This document shows positions 36,706 to 49,326 of a DNA stretch of 64,000 nt, one piece after another. Every line of letters begins with the position of its first letter. The first letter of the stretch is position 1. Under the pieces are notes generated by a model. It was given only the letters and a program-made list of their open reading frames with translations. It was not told the origin of the DNA and ran no database searches. The position numbers and the translations under genes were made by a program. The DNA comes from Cristatella mucedo (taxonomy: Eukaryota; Bryozoa; Phylactolaemata; Cristatellidae): positions 3,222,501 to 3,286,500 of the forward strand of contig WPIO01000028.1 in assembly GCA_009760855.2 (NCBI GenBank), read 5' to 3'.

Positions 36706-39239
36706 ATAACTTCAAAATCTATGCCTGACTCGTATTCAATGCAAGTCCTTCGCGCAATACATTTCTCCGAAGCGAACGTGTTTCTTTGAGACTAGTCATA
36801 TATTTCTGGTATCAAATTCCACGGCCTTATGCTAAAATCTAGCATTTAGCTATTTACTGTCTCTTTGGGACGGGTCACCAAAAAGAGAGAGATGGTTGCC
36901 CAAACTTGGTCATCAACGAACTCTGACACGTACACTGACGCGTAAGCGCAGTTGCCGTATACTGTCCAGCGCACCCCTGAGGGGCAGTGTAACGGTGGCG
37001 CGAGCTAAACTAGTCAGATTGTGGCGGTTAGCTATTATTCGTGATTGCGAGATTGTTTGGTGGTAGATCTCTGAGGCCGTATACAAAGCCGGCGCCCTGA
37101 GATGGTGAGGGGGACCGTGAGAATTCGAGAATCGAGACTTTGGCATTGGAGCCGACGTGAGTTCTAGGCCACAGTGACGTTGGAGTACGTCTGTAGCCGT
37201 CCACTGCTGTTAGATAGAATCGTCTGCATTGTGGATATGGACTTGAATATGCTAAACTGCAAGCGCTCGTCGTCGCCGTCGCCGCCGCCGCCACCGTCTC
37301 TGATACTGTCGGCACGTACGTGAGTGATGCATTGGGGCAGCACCGACAGGTAGCAAGCCGTGCTGCAAGCAAGACTCAAGCGTCGCCGGTATTCGCAGCG
37401 CGTCGGCTGAGACTAGCAGCGCCGCTGCGAGCGCTGTGCTTTCGCGGCCTAGTCGTGACCGGACGTGGAAGACGCACACCGCGATCGTGGCAGCAGCACG
37501 GCGAGCTGTGACACCGCCCTGAAATGAGGGAATCGTCTGTCAGACAACGTGGGAAGCTGTTAAAGTTCGCAGCACACAAAATCTGGGTGGTCCTACCTAA
37601 AATCGTCATCTAATTTGACTGGCGTGCGTGAGTGAGCGAAGCGGCTTCGTTTTGCGTTAGCTAGGCTTGCCTTGACTGGCGAAGTATCATTTGTATCGCG
37701 ACTCCCAAACCGGCTATAAAGGTCTAAGTGAGTGATTAAGCGGTATAAAGGTCAAAGTGACGTAACAGGCAGTCAGTTGCCCCGCAGCATTCGAGCCAGG
37801 CGGTAGTTACACTCTAGACCGGCAGCGAGGCAGGCAGGAAGAGGAAACATGGGCAGGAGGAAGTAGCAGGAAAAGAGCAGGAAGCACTTGGACTCAATAG
37901 CTCGAGTTGCGGCACACCGCAGGCGACACCGGACGCCCGTCGACCTGTGACGCTGGCGACCAGACATCTGTATGCTATGTCCGCGGACTTTGTAGCTTAA
38001 CGCGTGGGCGCTTCATTGGTGCCGCGTTCCGGTACTGTTGTCATACTTGCGTGCATTGTAGCTGCACATAAAGATCGCCAGCCGTGCTGCAGGGGCCAGG
38101 AGCTTCACCGATATTTGTCAGCCGTCGGTGTGCTGTAGCACCGTTATGAGCGCAGGCATTTTCGGCTCAAATGTCTTAGTGCAGAAGCCGTTGCAAAGCG
38201 TCTGTAGCTCGAGGAAGAATGCGGTGCGTCGCTGGTAAATCGTTCGGCAGTCTGGTTCATTTTCGCTTGTACGCCGCCTTACAAAGTCTAAGCAACATTA
38301 GAAAATTTCCCATATGATCTCCGCGATATCTAGGTCACCGAAGCCGGCGAAGTTTTGGCACGCGATTTGTGCGGCGTGGGCAGGTCGTTTATCCCCGTGC
38401 TGCCTCGGTAAACTGGTGCGTGCGCGCACAACATCTACAGCATTGGATGCACGCGGCCATCGACAGCTGCACAGATGCACGCGGCCATCGACAGCTGATT
38501 GCAACTAGAATACCGGATGTACCCAGCCAGAGTCATGTTGGCATCGGTGGATCGTAAGTAGTGGCTCCAGCCCTAGACTTAATGATCTCTTGGGACTGCT
38601 AAGACGTCGGGAGGAGGGGGAGGTTGAGTTGTAGAACTGTGTGGTTTTCACTCAGTTTCTCAAGCGACCTCGTCGCTCAAACGATTCTACGTCAGACTAT
38701 CTTTCTTTTTAAGCAGCGAGATGGAATGCTGTCTTTCGCCACCAAGTACAGCTACGGTAAAGAAGTCGGATGCATGGATTGTTTTGCATACGCATTGCGT
38801 CAAGTGTGCAAGGGTAAAATTTCAGAGTAACACGGGCGAACGCAAGTTTGGCTGAGTCCATTGGATGAGGTCCTTCGAAGGTTCATACAGGAATGATCAT
38901 GAGGGGTTACACGGCAACACGCTTTCCGAAGCAGTCACAACGCGGACTCGTCCGCACTTCTTTCTACCTTTCCAGGCTATTCAAGACCTCTCTTACCGAC
39001 AGTAATAAAAATAAGCAACATCTATTTATCGCCCTGCGAGAATTGAAACCACATTCAAGGCACTTTATTTGTGATAGTGGTGAAGAGTGTCAATCAATTC
39101 TTGCCACTAATATTCACATTTCAGTTCGAGTAACCGCTACATTAAAAAAGTGCACTGTGACAATATATTCACTCGACGACATTCTGTGGAAGCTAAAATG
39201 CACCTGCGGTGAACAGATGTCTTTGGCTTCGTTTTAAAT
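36706..39239. other. Gene-free spacer
   Basis: No gene or repeat family recognised apart from the small duplication at 38446-38497. A 114-codon plus frame at 38893-39237 has no domain. Confidence 0.4.
38446..38497. repeat. 24-bp direct repeat, period 28
   Basis: gatgcacgcggccatcgaca plus gctg occurs at 38446 and 38474 without change. Confidence 0.92.
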
Positions 39240-39880
39240 GTCGTTGAGTCAGGAAATATTGCTATGCTAGTCGCTAGGAGTCCCAGTCTTTGGGAACACA
39301 GGAACTAAAGTTATCGTCTTCAAAGCATTTGATCTCGGCTAAGAATGCAACTAAAAGACCATAGTCCAACGAACGACGTGAGCCGAAGGAGAGCCTCGTG
39401 AAGCCAGCGCTGACTGACAGACACCTTGAATTAGATACGCTGCTGGATAGGAGCCCAGTGCAGTTCGGGCGTAGTCATTTGGTATGCATTTGCTAACTCA
39501 CGAAAAAAGCCTTGCGGCCGAGTTTGAGCCATCTGTAAGCATCCTATTTCAGACCTGGAAGAAGCGATTGCCAGAACTCGGGCCGGTTTTTACGAACGTA
39601 TGGACCAACTTGCCAATGGTATCCTTAATAAGCATGCCATAGTGGTCACAGTACCGCAAAGCTCAAATTAGGCACATCTGGAAGTGAAGCTGATGTGTGA
39701 TCATGCAGGCTCGGGTATTTCTGGAACAGAGCGCCCAGATTCCGCGCAGCGGCAACATGGGATATGATGTACTTGAAGGGTCACGCAACCAAGTTTCTGG
39801 TTGACATTCGGTTGTCGTGTTGTTAACTTGGTGTATCGTCATCCACTGCTCAAAAGATCTGCTCCCATCCAAGTTAATGT
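39240..39880 (-). mobile_element. Very old LINE A-like remnant
   Basis: The minus strand follows the LINE A C-terminal order with heavy decay: segments matching cagtctttgggaacac, tggataggagcccagtgcag, atggaccaacttgcc and ggtatccttaataagc occur in the same order and spacing as at 43.6-44.1 kb. No intact frame and no 3' UTR. Confidence 0.65.
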
Positions 39881-40837
39881 AACCAAGATATACAATTTAT
39901 TGTTATAGAACCCCAAGAGAACTTAATTTATATCCAAATTAGAGAGAATCACTATCTAAGTGACAGTGACATTGCCGAAAATACAGATCCAGGATGTTTG
40001 ATGACTAGTGTAGCAAAACATGCAGTGTAATGTTATCGTAACTGCTCCTGAGCTAAAGTTCGCACTTCATATAGACGTGCTGTAGTTCTTGATAGTTGTT
40101 ATAGCTCTTGATAGCTTACTGGGCACTATCACAAGCTCCCCTGTCATTCATTAGCCAACATTGGATCGTTTGGGTGCCTCCGCCCTGACTGGTCCTAATA
40201 TGATTAAGAGTTGGCCTGGTCCTCATCTTGCATTCAATTTGGCTGGGAGGCCAGATCTGATAAGGCAGTCGTCAAGGGGACAATCGAGCGCAGGTATGTG
40301 CGAGCACTTCTTCTGGCAACTGGAGATTGCTTTAAGGCAACAGAGAAATGAGTAATGGCTCACGGTGGGGGTTGCATAATTTCAGCCGTTGTGATTGCAG
40401 ACAGAATTTGGACTGGCCTTAGTGTGTAGAGCTGCCAACTTGTTCACATACTTGACCATACAATGGACAGCCGGAGAGCAGGAATTGGAAGGTTCCGGTG
40501 AACAGGCAACCAGTTAATTGTTGTTGATCTTTGTAACCTACCAAAAAATAATTCTTCCAGCTTCCTAATCGTGTGCGGACTCTGCTAAAAAAAATAACTT
40601 GGCAAGTCAGGTGACGTAAGTAAAATGTCGCGTGCCAGCCTGAAGGGTCTGACAAGGCTCGGTTCCGCTACCTGAACTCCTAGCGACAAGCCACTCTGTA
40701 ACCTGCTGCTCTCTTATCAACTGAGAACAATACATTTTCTCCAACTTTCTGTAGCTAAGACGTCAGGTTGTTTTAGGCTGAACTTGTGTGTGTCAAGTCC
40801 AAAGTGTCTTTGTCACGTCTCAAGTACGTGAGATATT
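39881..40837. other. Gene-free spacer
   Basis: A short LINE A tail-like word (caagagaacttaatt) at about 39913 is the only hint of a repeat. No gene seen. Confidence 0.4.
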
Positions 40838-41606
40838 TCCATTGCTAAAATTAGGGCTTGTTTAGATAAGGATACCACGTCCAAGTTGGTCCATGCATTC
40901 GTGACATCCCGTCTTGACTTCTGCAACTCACTGCTTACTGGCCTACCAGCATGTGCGATCAGGCGATTGCTGCTGGTGAAAAACTCTGCAGCTAGGCTTG
41001 TCTGTCGTGAGCGCCGCAGCTGCCACATTACTCCACTTCTCACCGACCTGCACTGGCTACCAGTCAAGCAACGGATTGACTTCAAGGTTTTGTCCGCCAC
41101 TTTTAGGTCACTTCATTCTTTGGCTCCAGCCTATCTCTCAGATCTACTCCCCCCCAGGCCACGCATCGTACCACCCGCTTTTCGGAATCCAACAGTCTAC
41201 AAATACCTCGTACAAACCTTAAATCCTTTGGAGACCATGCATTTAGTTTTTATGCTCCCAAAGCCTGGAACTCCCTCCCGACCTGCGTCGGAACATCCCC
41301 TGACCTGACCACATTTAAAAGGAACCTAAAAACACCTATTTAGGACAGCATTTAGTGGGTCCCTGTGATTTGTCCTTGATGTGCTTATGCGTGCTGACAC
41401 TGTGCATGCTGCCACTAACCACATTTGCATGCTGACCCTGTGCATGTCACCCCTAACCATGTTATTCATTTCGTTTGTTTTTCAAGCATGATTTTACTTA
41501 CTATCCAATTGCATATCACTTTGCAGCAAATGTAAAGCGCCTAGAAAGAGATTAAGTTCTCTGAGGGTGCTTTATCAAGTGCAATATTATTATTATTATT
41601 ATTATC
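40838..41606 (+). mobile_element. LINE A 3' part, subfamily I
   Basis: 5'-truncated copy. Frame 40886-41308 covers LDFCNSLLTGLPACAIRRLL through LSDLLPP, then shifts. Subfamily I 3' UTR (cgtttgtttttcaagcatga), intact stem-loop and an (ATT)n tail ending at 41606. Confidence 0.95.
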
Positions 41607-42894
41607 TGGAAACCGCTGGAAAGCAGTTGCATGCATCCGCTATCGACGATCGATCTGTTGGGGTCCAGGAGCACTTTGCTTAGATTCAGTTAGCCACCCA
41701 CTTCACGGCTTCATTCAAGAACAGCTCGGCTGCATGCGTGTCTGCGTATTGAGGTTAGCAAGCCAGGTTGATTAAACCGGCATTTTTCTGGTGAGTACGG
41801 CTGTTGATACACAATCCTCAAGTACCCGCTTTGGTGTCGCTCCCCACCAAAGAGCGATTGAGCCGAGAAGCAGACGGGTGCCCAATTCTGGACAGTGATT
41901 GGTATGTGCCGCAGCCTTGGAGCATCAGCCAAAGGTTCCAGAAAACAATGCGCCCGAGTCTGCCTTAGGATTGGTTAACTTTTCCAACGAGTAAGCCAGA
42001 GAATCAAAGAGAAGAAGTGACATGCTCGCTCAAGTATGTGCATGAGCTAGCGTGGCTACCAAGTGCTGTTGATGATGCCCGCGAATCACTTCCAGACACC
42101 TGGGCGACCAGTCAGGGCTGAGCCGGCTCTGAGGGATTGGACCAGGTACACACCTCCTGTAGGTCCGCGGTTATGGGCACCGAGACAATGTGGGTTTGCA
42201 ACTCAGATAAACTAATGGATCAACAAAAAAGCAAACTGTGAGGCCCCTGCGTGTTTGCCTAAGCTCTTCTTCGGACATGAACAATTAATACCTTCATCCC
42301 GGCCTCCATTCTGCTCTCACTACGTGACCAACATTGGTGCAGAGAACTTCCTAAATTATATCAGCAAGACCCGCAGCTATCAGGTGCCCCTTAGATACCA
42401 CGGGTTTAATTTGAAGGTAGGACCGCCTTTGTAACATAAACTTGGGAGCCCATCTGCTCATTGGCATTGAAGACACCGTTGAGTTATCATTTGTGGGCCT
42501 CAGTGTTTTGAAACTTCGCACACATTGTCACTTAATAATTTATGTGCCTCTTTTTCAGAGTATAATAGCACCTAGAAAGATATTTCATTCTCCTAAACAG
42601 GGCTGCTAGACCTGTTTTTTTATTGACATTACTAAGGCCCCGATGATCTTCAGTATGGGTCTCGCAGCCAGAGTCCAGCTCGGTCGACGTGATTGTGAAT
42701 TGAAACTCGTCTGAAGCTTACCTATAAGTGCAAGCACTTGCTGGCGTGTGTGCTTAGCTGTGTTTGTAGTACGTTTGCGAAGTAGGTTGGTTGACGTTTG
42801 TTTATTTGACCTTGGAAGTTGGCCGCTGTGTTTTTACTATTATCTCGAGGATAAAACCTGGCGTGTACACTATCAGTGTCATGCATAGTTTCCC
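41607..42894. other. Gene-free spacer with a decayed LINE A tail
   Basis: At about 42555-42620 the words cacctagaaagat and ttctcctaaacagggc resemble the LINE A stem-loop. Nothing else recognised. Confidence 0.4.
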
Positions 42895-42980
42895 AACCAC
42901 GGGGACACTAAGCATGCTGACTCTAACCATATTTGCATGCTCACCCTATGCATGTCACCTGCAACCATGCTATGCTTAAT
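42895..42980 (+). mobile_element. LINE A 3' UTR fragment
   Basis: Matches ctgactctaaccatatttgc and atgctcaccctatgcatgtc of the LINE A 3' UTR. It is cut at its right end where an opposite-strand LINE A begins. Confidence 0.75.
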
Positions 42981-44128
42981 AATGATAATAATGCAATTGA
43001 TAAAGCGCCCTCAGAGAACTCAATCTCTATATAATAATAATAATAATAATAATATTGCACTTGATAAAGCGCCCTCAGAGAACTTAATCTCTTTCTAGGC
43101 GCTTTACATTTGCTGCAAAGTGATACGCAATAGAATGGTAAGTAAAATCATGCTTGAAAAACAAACAAAATGAATAATATGGTTAGGGGTTACATGCACT
43201 GGGTCAGCATGCAAATGTGGTTAGTGGCAGCATGAACAGTGTCAGCACGCATAAGCACATCGAGGACGAATCACAAGGACCCACTAAATGCTGTCCTAAA
43301 TAGGTATGTTTTTAAGTTTTTTTATATAGGCGCTTTACATTCGCTGCAACGGGAAATGCAATTAAATGGTAAGTAATATCATGCTTGATAAAGATACAAA
43401 ATGAATAACATGGTTAGGGGTGACATGCACAGGGCCAGCATGCAAATGTGGTAAGTGGCAGCATGCACAGTGCCAGCACGCATAAGCACATCAAGGACGA
43501 ATCACCGGGACCCACTAAATGCTCTCCAAAATAGGTGTGTTTTTAAGTTCTTTTTAACTGTGGTCAGGTCAGGGGATGTTCTGACGCAGGTCGGGAGGAA
43601 GTTTCAGGCTTTGCGAGCATACGAACTAAATGCACGGTTTCCAAAGGATTTGAGGTTTTAACGAGCGATTTGTAGACTGTTGGATTCCGAAAAGCGGGTG
43701 GTACGATGCTTGGCCTGATAGGGGAGTATATCAGAGAGATAGGCTGGAGCCATAGAATGAAGGGACCTAAAAGTGAGCGGCAAAACCTTGAAGTCAATCC
43801 GTTGCTTGACTGGTAGCCAGTGCAGGTCGGCGAGAAGTGGAGTAATGTGGCAACTGCGACGCTCACGACAGACAAGCCTAGCTGCTGAGTTTTGCACCAG
43901 CTGCAATCGCCTGATCGCACATGCTGGTATACCAGTAAGCAGTGAGTTGCATAAGTCGAGACAGGATGTCACGAATGCATGGACCAACTTGGACGTGGTA
44001 TCCTTATCTAAACAAGCCCGAATTTTAACAATGTTATGAAGCTGAAAATCGGCAGACTTGACTGTGGAGCTGATATGGGCGTCTAACGAGAAATTGCTTT
44101 GGAATATGACACCTAGATTTCGAGCTGA
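42981..44128 (-). mobile_element. LINE A copy (outer), split by a nested insertion
   Basis: The minus-strand copy begins with its tail and half the stem-loop at 42981-43033, is interrupted by 43034-43322, resumes at about 43323 (ggcgctttacattcgctgc), and runs through 3' UTR and C-terminal coding to about 44128. The frame 43658-44164 reads LDAHISSTVKSADFQLHN to LSDILPYQ and breaks near its end. Confidence 0.9.
43034..43322 (-). mobile_element. LINE A insertion (inner), subfamily I
   Basis: A severely 5'-truncated copy (tail, stem-loop, 3' UTR and last codons) inside the outer copy. tatata at 43028-43033 and 43323-43328 is a candidate 6-bp target-site duplication. Confidence 0.85.
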
Positions 44129-44262
44129 TGCTTGTTCTCGTTGAGCATGGCTACCACTAATCATTTAATCGTGCTTCCTTTGCAGCAAATTTAAAGCGCC
44201 TAGAAAGAGATTGGGTTCTCTGAGGTGCTATTACGAATTTATTATTATTATTGTTTCAAGAA
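44129..44262 (+). mobile_element. LINE A 3' end, subfamily III
   Basis: gcttgttctcgttgagcatg starts the subfamily III 3' UTR, followed by the stem-loop (aaagcgcctagaaagagatt) and an (ATT)n tail. It abuts the 5' end of the opposed copy. Confidence 0.85.
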
Positions 44263-45508
44263 TTTAAGCGCTTTTAATGAAGTTTAATAATGCAAGTTCA
44301 TTGCAGGGAGTGACCTTAGCAGCAAGACCAAGTCTATATTAGCTTGCAGTAGTGCTGACTGAGTGTAAGGATTGACTCCTAACTTCTGACATGACTTTGT
44401 ACTCGCTTAGGCTGGACGCTCGAGTGTCCAAATCATTCAGAGCTGATCTGCCTAGAGATTGTTCAAGAGCGTCCTTGACAGGAATGACCAGAAGAAGAGT
44501 ATGCAGAAACTACATCAGGTCTCCGACCAAGCGATGACCTTCTCTAACGGTTGGACTGACTGCAGCCTCATTGAAGGGACGCAGGAACAGGAGCTGAGGT
44601 CACGGGCGCACTGCACCTATCGTGTTAGTCGTGGTTGGTGTGCAGTATCGATCTAGGAATTTCAGACGGAATAGTATTGATATGGAGAGTTGAGCGCAGG
44701 GCGCATCTTGTTGGACGGCGAAACCTGACTTCGAGATGAGATCAGCTTGGGCTCGTTGGAAGTTTGACGTCCATAAACAGCTGGAAAAGAAGGAGAATAG
44801 AGATTCGAACCTTTGCATTGGCCCACACTGCAGGCTGCAGATAGCTGTAGCTATAAATGTTTGGCGAACGTTCCGCGGTCGGGGGAGGGGGCCATGATCT
44901 ATTACAAATGATTCTCTTTGGTGCCTGGAGGTCTACCGCCATTTTCCGAATATATTGTTAGGTGGAACTTTTCTGTTCGATTGGTTCAGTGGCACTTTGA
45001 TTACCGTGTCGTGTGAGGAATACGGTCAGATGTCGTGATCAGCGTAAAGAGATTTTTATGTTGCTTAAGTTATGGTCACGTGATATCAACGTTGCTGACC
45101 TTGCTATCCGTTCGCAGTACTTCGTCCTGACCGTTGGCTCAGCTTTAGATTTGCTTTTTAATGCCAGCAGATGGAGAATCACAGTTTTGAGAAATAGACA
45201 AGATGGAACATTCTCAACTTTAGTTGTTACGAGTAACTGAAATTGATAGCAGCCTCTGCCTGGGGTTGAGCTGAATGGCGGAAATTGAGATTCAGGATAA
45301 TAAATCCTTGTTAATTTTGTTTTAGGGAAGCCACTTGGTGCGTCTTGAAACTTTGTTTTTAAATCCTAACGTCACGTCGCTTTTGTAAAAATGGAAGTAA
45401 GTTCTCTCCGTGCACTGTTTCCAGTCGGCAATCTCTCCTCCATCCGATTACTTTTTGGTGAAGACCGCGTGACCTTCATTTGCTCAATCTGCAGTAGCAC
45501 GTTTCGCC
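44263..45508. other. Gene-free spacer
   Basis: No gene or repeat family recognised. Confidence 0.4.
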
Positions 45509-45637
45509 GAGCTGGTTTGGCTCAGTGGTTAAGGTGCTCGCCCCAATTTAGGTTCGGCCGAGGTCGTGGGCTCGAGCCCCTTTGCATATGTGAAGCGCGA
45601 TTAAGTTCTCTTAGGGAGCTAGACAGATGAATATAAA
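45509..45637 (+). mobile_element. SINE1 copy
   Basis: The A box TGGCTCAGTGG (45518-45528) is a perfect tRNA-type box; the B-box region GGCTCGAGCCC lies at 45569-45579. The tail tgaagcgcgattaagttctc and ttagggagct keeps the LINE A stem-loop. The 3' end runs straight into an (AT)n microsatellite. Confidence 0.88.
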
Positions 45638-45731
45638 TATACATATATATATATATATATATATGTATATGTATATATATAAATATATATGCATATATAT
45701 ATGTATAAATATATATATATATATATATATC
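45638..45731. repeat. (AT)n microsatellite at the SINE1 3' end
   Basis: AT/GTAT/AAAT repeat continuing the AT-rich tail of the SINE. Confidence 0.95.
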
Positions 45732-46381
45732 GGCGTACTTCCATCCGAAGAATCATTGCGCATTAAAACCCCTATTCATTCCTACGTGTTCATTCACTCA
45801 TTCATATTAAGAACGCGTCTGATTTTCTCAGGTCTGAACCCCTAAAACCTTAGTCAGCCCAGGCTGATAATGACAATATTCGACTACCTGAAAACTATCG
45901 CAATACACCAGTATTGTTCGGCTGCTCATTCGGGCTAGCAAGCACGGTCAAAGGGAGCCGGCGTCTAGGCGTAGCCTAAGTTAGTTAGTTACTGATACAC
46001 TGCCACCGCATCCACAAAAGAGTGTCAATTGACAGGGTCCTGCGTTCTACTACACGTTCAGACGACTTGGAAATTAGCACTTGTTCTTCAGAAGATGCTG
46101 AAGTTTTTTCGCTGTGAATTGACTCCTCAGACTAGGCATGCCAGACTCAGGCGCTTGTAGGGCAGCGCCATCTAACGGGCTACATTGGCTACCCGCCGAG
46201 CCGCCAATCGACTTGCTGCTTTTGCGGCCGTAGCCATGGCCGCAGACTGCAACAGCCAATTCAAATGAGTAGAGAATTTTCAACTGTTACATATTCGTAG
46301 TAGCAGGCGCCTGTCATTAAATTTAAGGCTGAAAAATGATGGTCTATTGATGAAGTTACCGAGCAGTAAAAATGACTATAG
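45732..46381. other. Gene-free spacer
   Basis: Nothing recognised. Confidence 0.4.
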
Positions 46382-46460
46382 TAATAATAATAAGTAGCTT
46401 GCATAGTGCCCGAAGAGAACAAAATCTCTTTCAGCTGCTTTACAACTCGCTTCAAGAGAA
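46382..46460 (-). mobile_element. LINE A or SINE1 tail remnant
   Basis: (AAT)n-like run, then gcccgaagagaacaaaatct and ctttcagctgctttacaa, a decayed version of the shared 3' stem-loop. Confidence 0.55.
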
Positions 46461-46930
46461 ACAATTACTAAGAATCCGAGACATTCCCGGTAAGATTCTT
46501 GAGTCAGCGTGCTACTGCACACAAAAAACACTCAGAACCACTGGTTTGTTGGACCGCTGGCGAGTAACATCGCTGATTTTTGAACAGGTAAGTACGCGAA
46601 GAGCAAAAGCAAAAATAAACAACACCAAGTTCAACGGATTACCTAAATAGACCCAAATTCTTCCCAATCCACTCTATTTAGGCTAAGATTGTCTAGAAAT
46701 TGGCATTGCCGTATTGTAGTACACCTTCAATTTTATCTACCACCAAATGTCATGTCATTGTTTGCACACGCACTTATGCAGATGTGCTGCAACGACGGAG
46801 ACTTTTACTGAAATCCACTTCAGTTCGCTTCATATCTAATAAAATCACGTGCAAAAAGCTCCTAAGAGTTTGGAATATCAAACTGCGCTATGTTTAAAAT
46901 GTACGCAGAAAATTTCGCACGATTCCGCTC
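46461..46930. other. Gene-free spacer
   Basis: The last 150 bases may be one more decayed unit of the adjacent satellite array. No gene seen. Confidence 0.4.
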
Positions 46931-48870
46931 ACGCGTTCTCGCGAAGTCTACTAAAATAAAACTACAGCTGCCGGTGTCAATACCACAATCCCTGTATTCC
47001 ACCATACAACAAAGAAACCATGTTAGAAATACTCCTCTTTTGATGGAATATGACAGCAAACTCTGCGATAATTGCACTTACAAAATTTCACTCGCATTGG
47101 CACGGCCGTTCTCGTGCAATGCGTTGCAATCGACTGCAGTAGCACGGGCCAATACCGCAATCAACTCCAATCCATCGCATCCACCGTGAAAAAATAGAAA
47201 TAGATTGCGCCGAGCTCCATTTTATACTGTATAATAAAGCGCACTATGTTCTGTGTACACCCACAAAATAAAAAAATCGTGCATCTGCGCACAGTGGCAA
47301 TGCGTGGCAATCGCCCAAAATTACCCGGGGAAATACCGAAAGCCACATTAATCTGCTGCACCGTCCTCAAATCACCGTCGCGAAGCTCTAATTTATATTG
47401 CATATAAGACTAGACTCAGTTAAAAGTGCCCCACACAAATTTACTCTATTGTGAATACACACTCTCATGCAATGCACTGCACTGCAACCCAGTACAACGG
47501 TCCGGGCCAATAACGTAATTCACGGTCATTCACGGCAAAACGACCAGAATACGTACACTTTAAGCTATAATAGTGATTGCACGTAGCTCTAATCTTCGGT
47601 TATTGTGTAATCACGCAATTGTACTACAATAACCTTGACCATTTTATAGCAATCCACGGCAATTGACAGCAATGGTCCAGACCAATACTGCAATTCACAA
47701 CATTTCGCTACAAAATGCCCCGAAATCGGTTTTTAATGCTGTAATTTTGAATGCACACTACAAAGCTTCATGCTTAAAGTGCAACCACATAATTTTGGAC
47801 AGATTTTGCTCGTAAAATCTCAGGCAATGCATGGCAACCTACGACAATTACTCTGCTTGAAGCCGTAATCCGGGACAAATTGACCACAAATTGCCGGCGC
47901 CAAGCTCCACTTGTCATTGCATATAACATTTCCCTGTGCTCAAAGTGAAATCGTAGAATAGTCATGCTTTATTTACCCGTTAATTGTCAACGACGCCCGG
48001 CAATCGACAGCAATGGTAGGGGCCAATACCACAATTCGCGGCCTATCGGTAAGAAGTCGACTGAACCAGGCACTGATTCTCATTCCACGGAATATCTCAC
48101 AGCGTGTGACGCTTTTAACTTACTCCGTGCGCTTAATCTTGGGCAATGCATAGCGATTGACGGCAATGGCCAGGGCAAACAGCAATCTCTTACGATCCTT
48201 GGCAAATCACTAGATAGTGACTGGGCGAAACTCAAACTTTACTTACTTATCACAGCACACTGTATTTAAAGTGAAACCGCATCATTTCAACCAATCATGC
48301 ACATACAATCGCCAGCAATTAATGGCAACCGATAGCAATGGCCCAGGCCAATACTCTAACTCGCGGCAGATTCGACGAGAAATGGCAGTGCGAAGCTCCA
48401 ATTGTCAGTGCATATAACACTTCGCTGCGCCTAAAGTGAAACCGTGGCATTTTCAGGCTGCTTTGCCCGCTAACTGTCAGCAGGGCACGGCAATCGGCAG
48501 CAACGGTCGGGCTCAATACTGCAATCAGTGAAGAATCAACAGGATTGGCTGCAGGTGACTGTAACTCTCATTCCACGTAACATCTAAGTGTGCACAAGCA
48601 TAATTTGCATTGATTGTGCGCTTTAAGTCGAGGGCAATCTATTGCAACGACGGTAATTGCCCAGGGGAAATATGCCAATTCATAACGTTCCGTTACAAAT
48701 GCTGAGACAAGATCCAACAGTTGCTGAGAGAAAGTCCAATTTGTCTTTCGCATTGGTTCAAACTGTATTAAAATTGCAAACACATCCTTTTAAACAATCA
48801 CGAACGTACAATCGAGGGCAATGCACGGCAATGGACGGCAACGATCTGGAAAATATGGGAATCTAAAACG
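46931..48870. repeat. Diverged tandem array, units about 170 bp
   Basis: A landmark of the form gcaatgcatggcaatcgacg, usually followed by ggcaatggcccgggccaata, recurs at about 47116, 47297, 47469, 47649, 47823, 47988, 48143, 48314, 48482, 48642 and 48817: spacing 155-181, mean near 170. A second landmark (gctccaatt, cattgcatataaca, aaagtgaaaccg) recurs between them at matching spacing. A twelfth unit is likely at about 46950. Units differ greatly from one another, so the array is old. The 60-100 codon frames inside are not genes. Confidence 0.85.
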
Positions 48871-49246
48871 GTTTTATCCGTAGTCTATTCCTTGTCAATT
48901 AAAAACATATTGCAGTCAAAACCGGACCATTGCTGCCAATTGGAATAGGTTTAACTTGATCTCATTAATTAGAAATGCCAGACCACATTGTGTTTGTTGA
49001 TGACTTCGGCCAATGAGAGAGTTCGTCAGACAGCCATTAGAAGGGTGCCTTAGACAGACGCTAGATACACCTCATACTCTTAAGGAGTCCGCAAATGAAC
49101 TGCAGCAGTTTACATCTACACTCTGACACGTCTCGTTAGAGTAGGAAATTATCCTGTTTAGCACTGTGCCAATGCTACCTAAACATGTAGATAGGCGTTC
49201 TACAAAGCTCTAATAATTACCGTATCTTTTACAATCAGACATTTCC
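48871..49246. other. Gene-free spacer
   Basis: Nothing recognised. Confidence 0.4.
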
Positions 49247-49326
49247 ATAGCTCCCAAGAAAATAAATCCCTAACTAGGCAATTGAAATTTGTTGTAAAAG
49301 AAGCGCAGTGGTTTTTTAATCAGAGA
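49247..49326 (-). mobile_element. Decayed LINE A tail
   Basis: gctcccaagaaaataaatcc, ctaactaggc and tgttgtaaaagaagcgcagt follow the LINE A minus-strand 3' end with many changes. Confidence 0.5.

Noticed and set aside
42981-44262. Twin-priming inversion of a single LINE A
   Set aside because: The inverted part has its own 3' tail and belongs to a different subfamily, so these are separate insertions.
46931-48870. CRISPR-like or coding repeat
   Set aside because: Units are about 170 bp without short identical repeats and unique spacers, and frames are broken; it is a diverged satellite.
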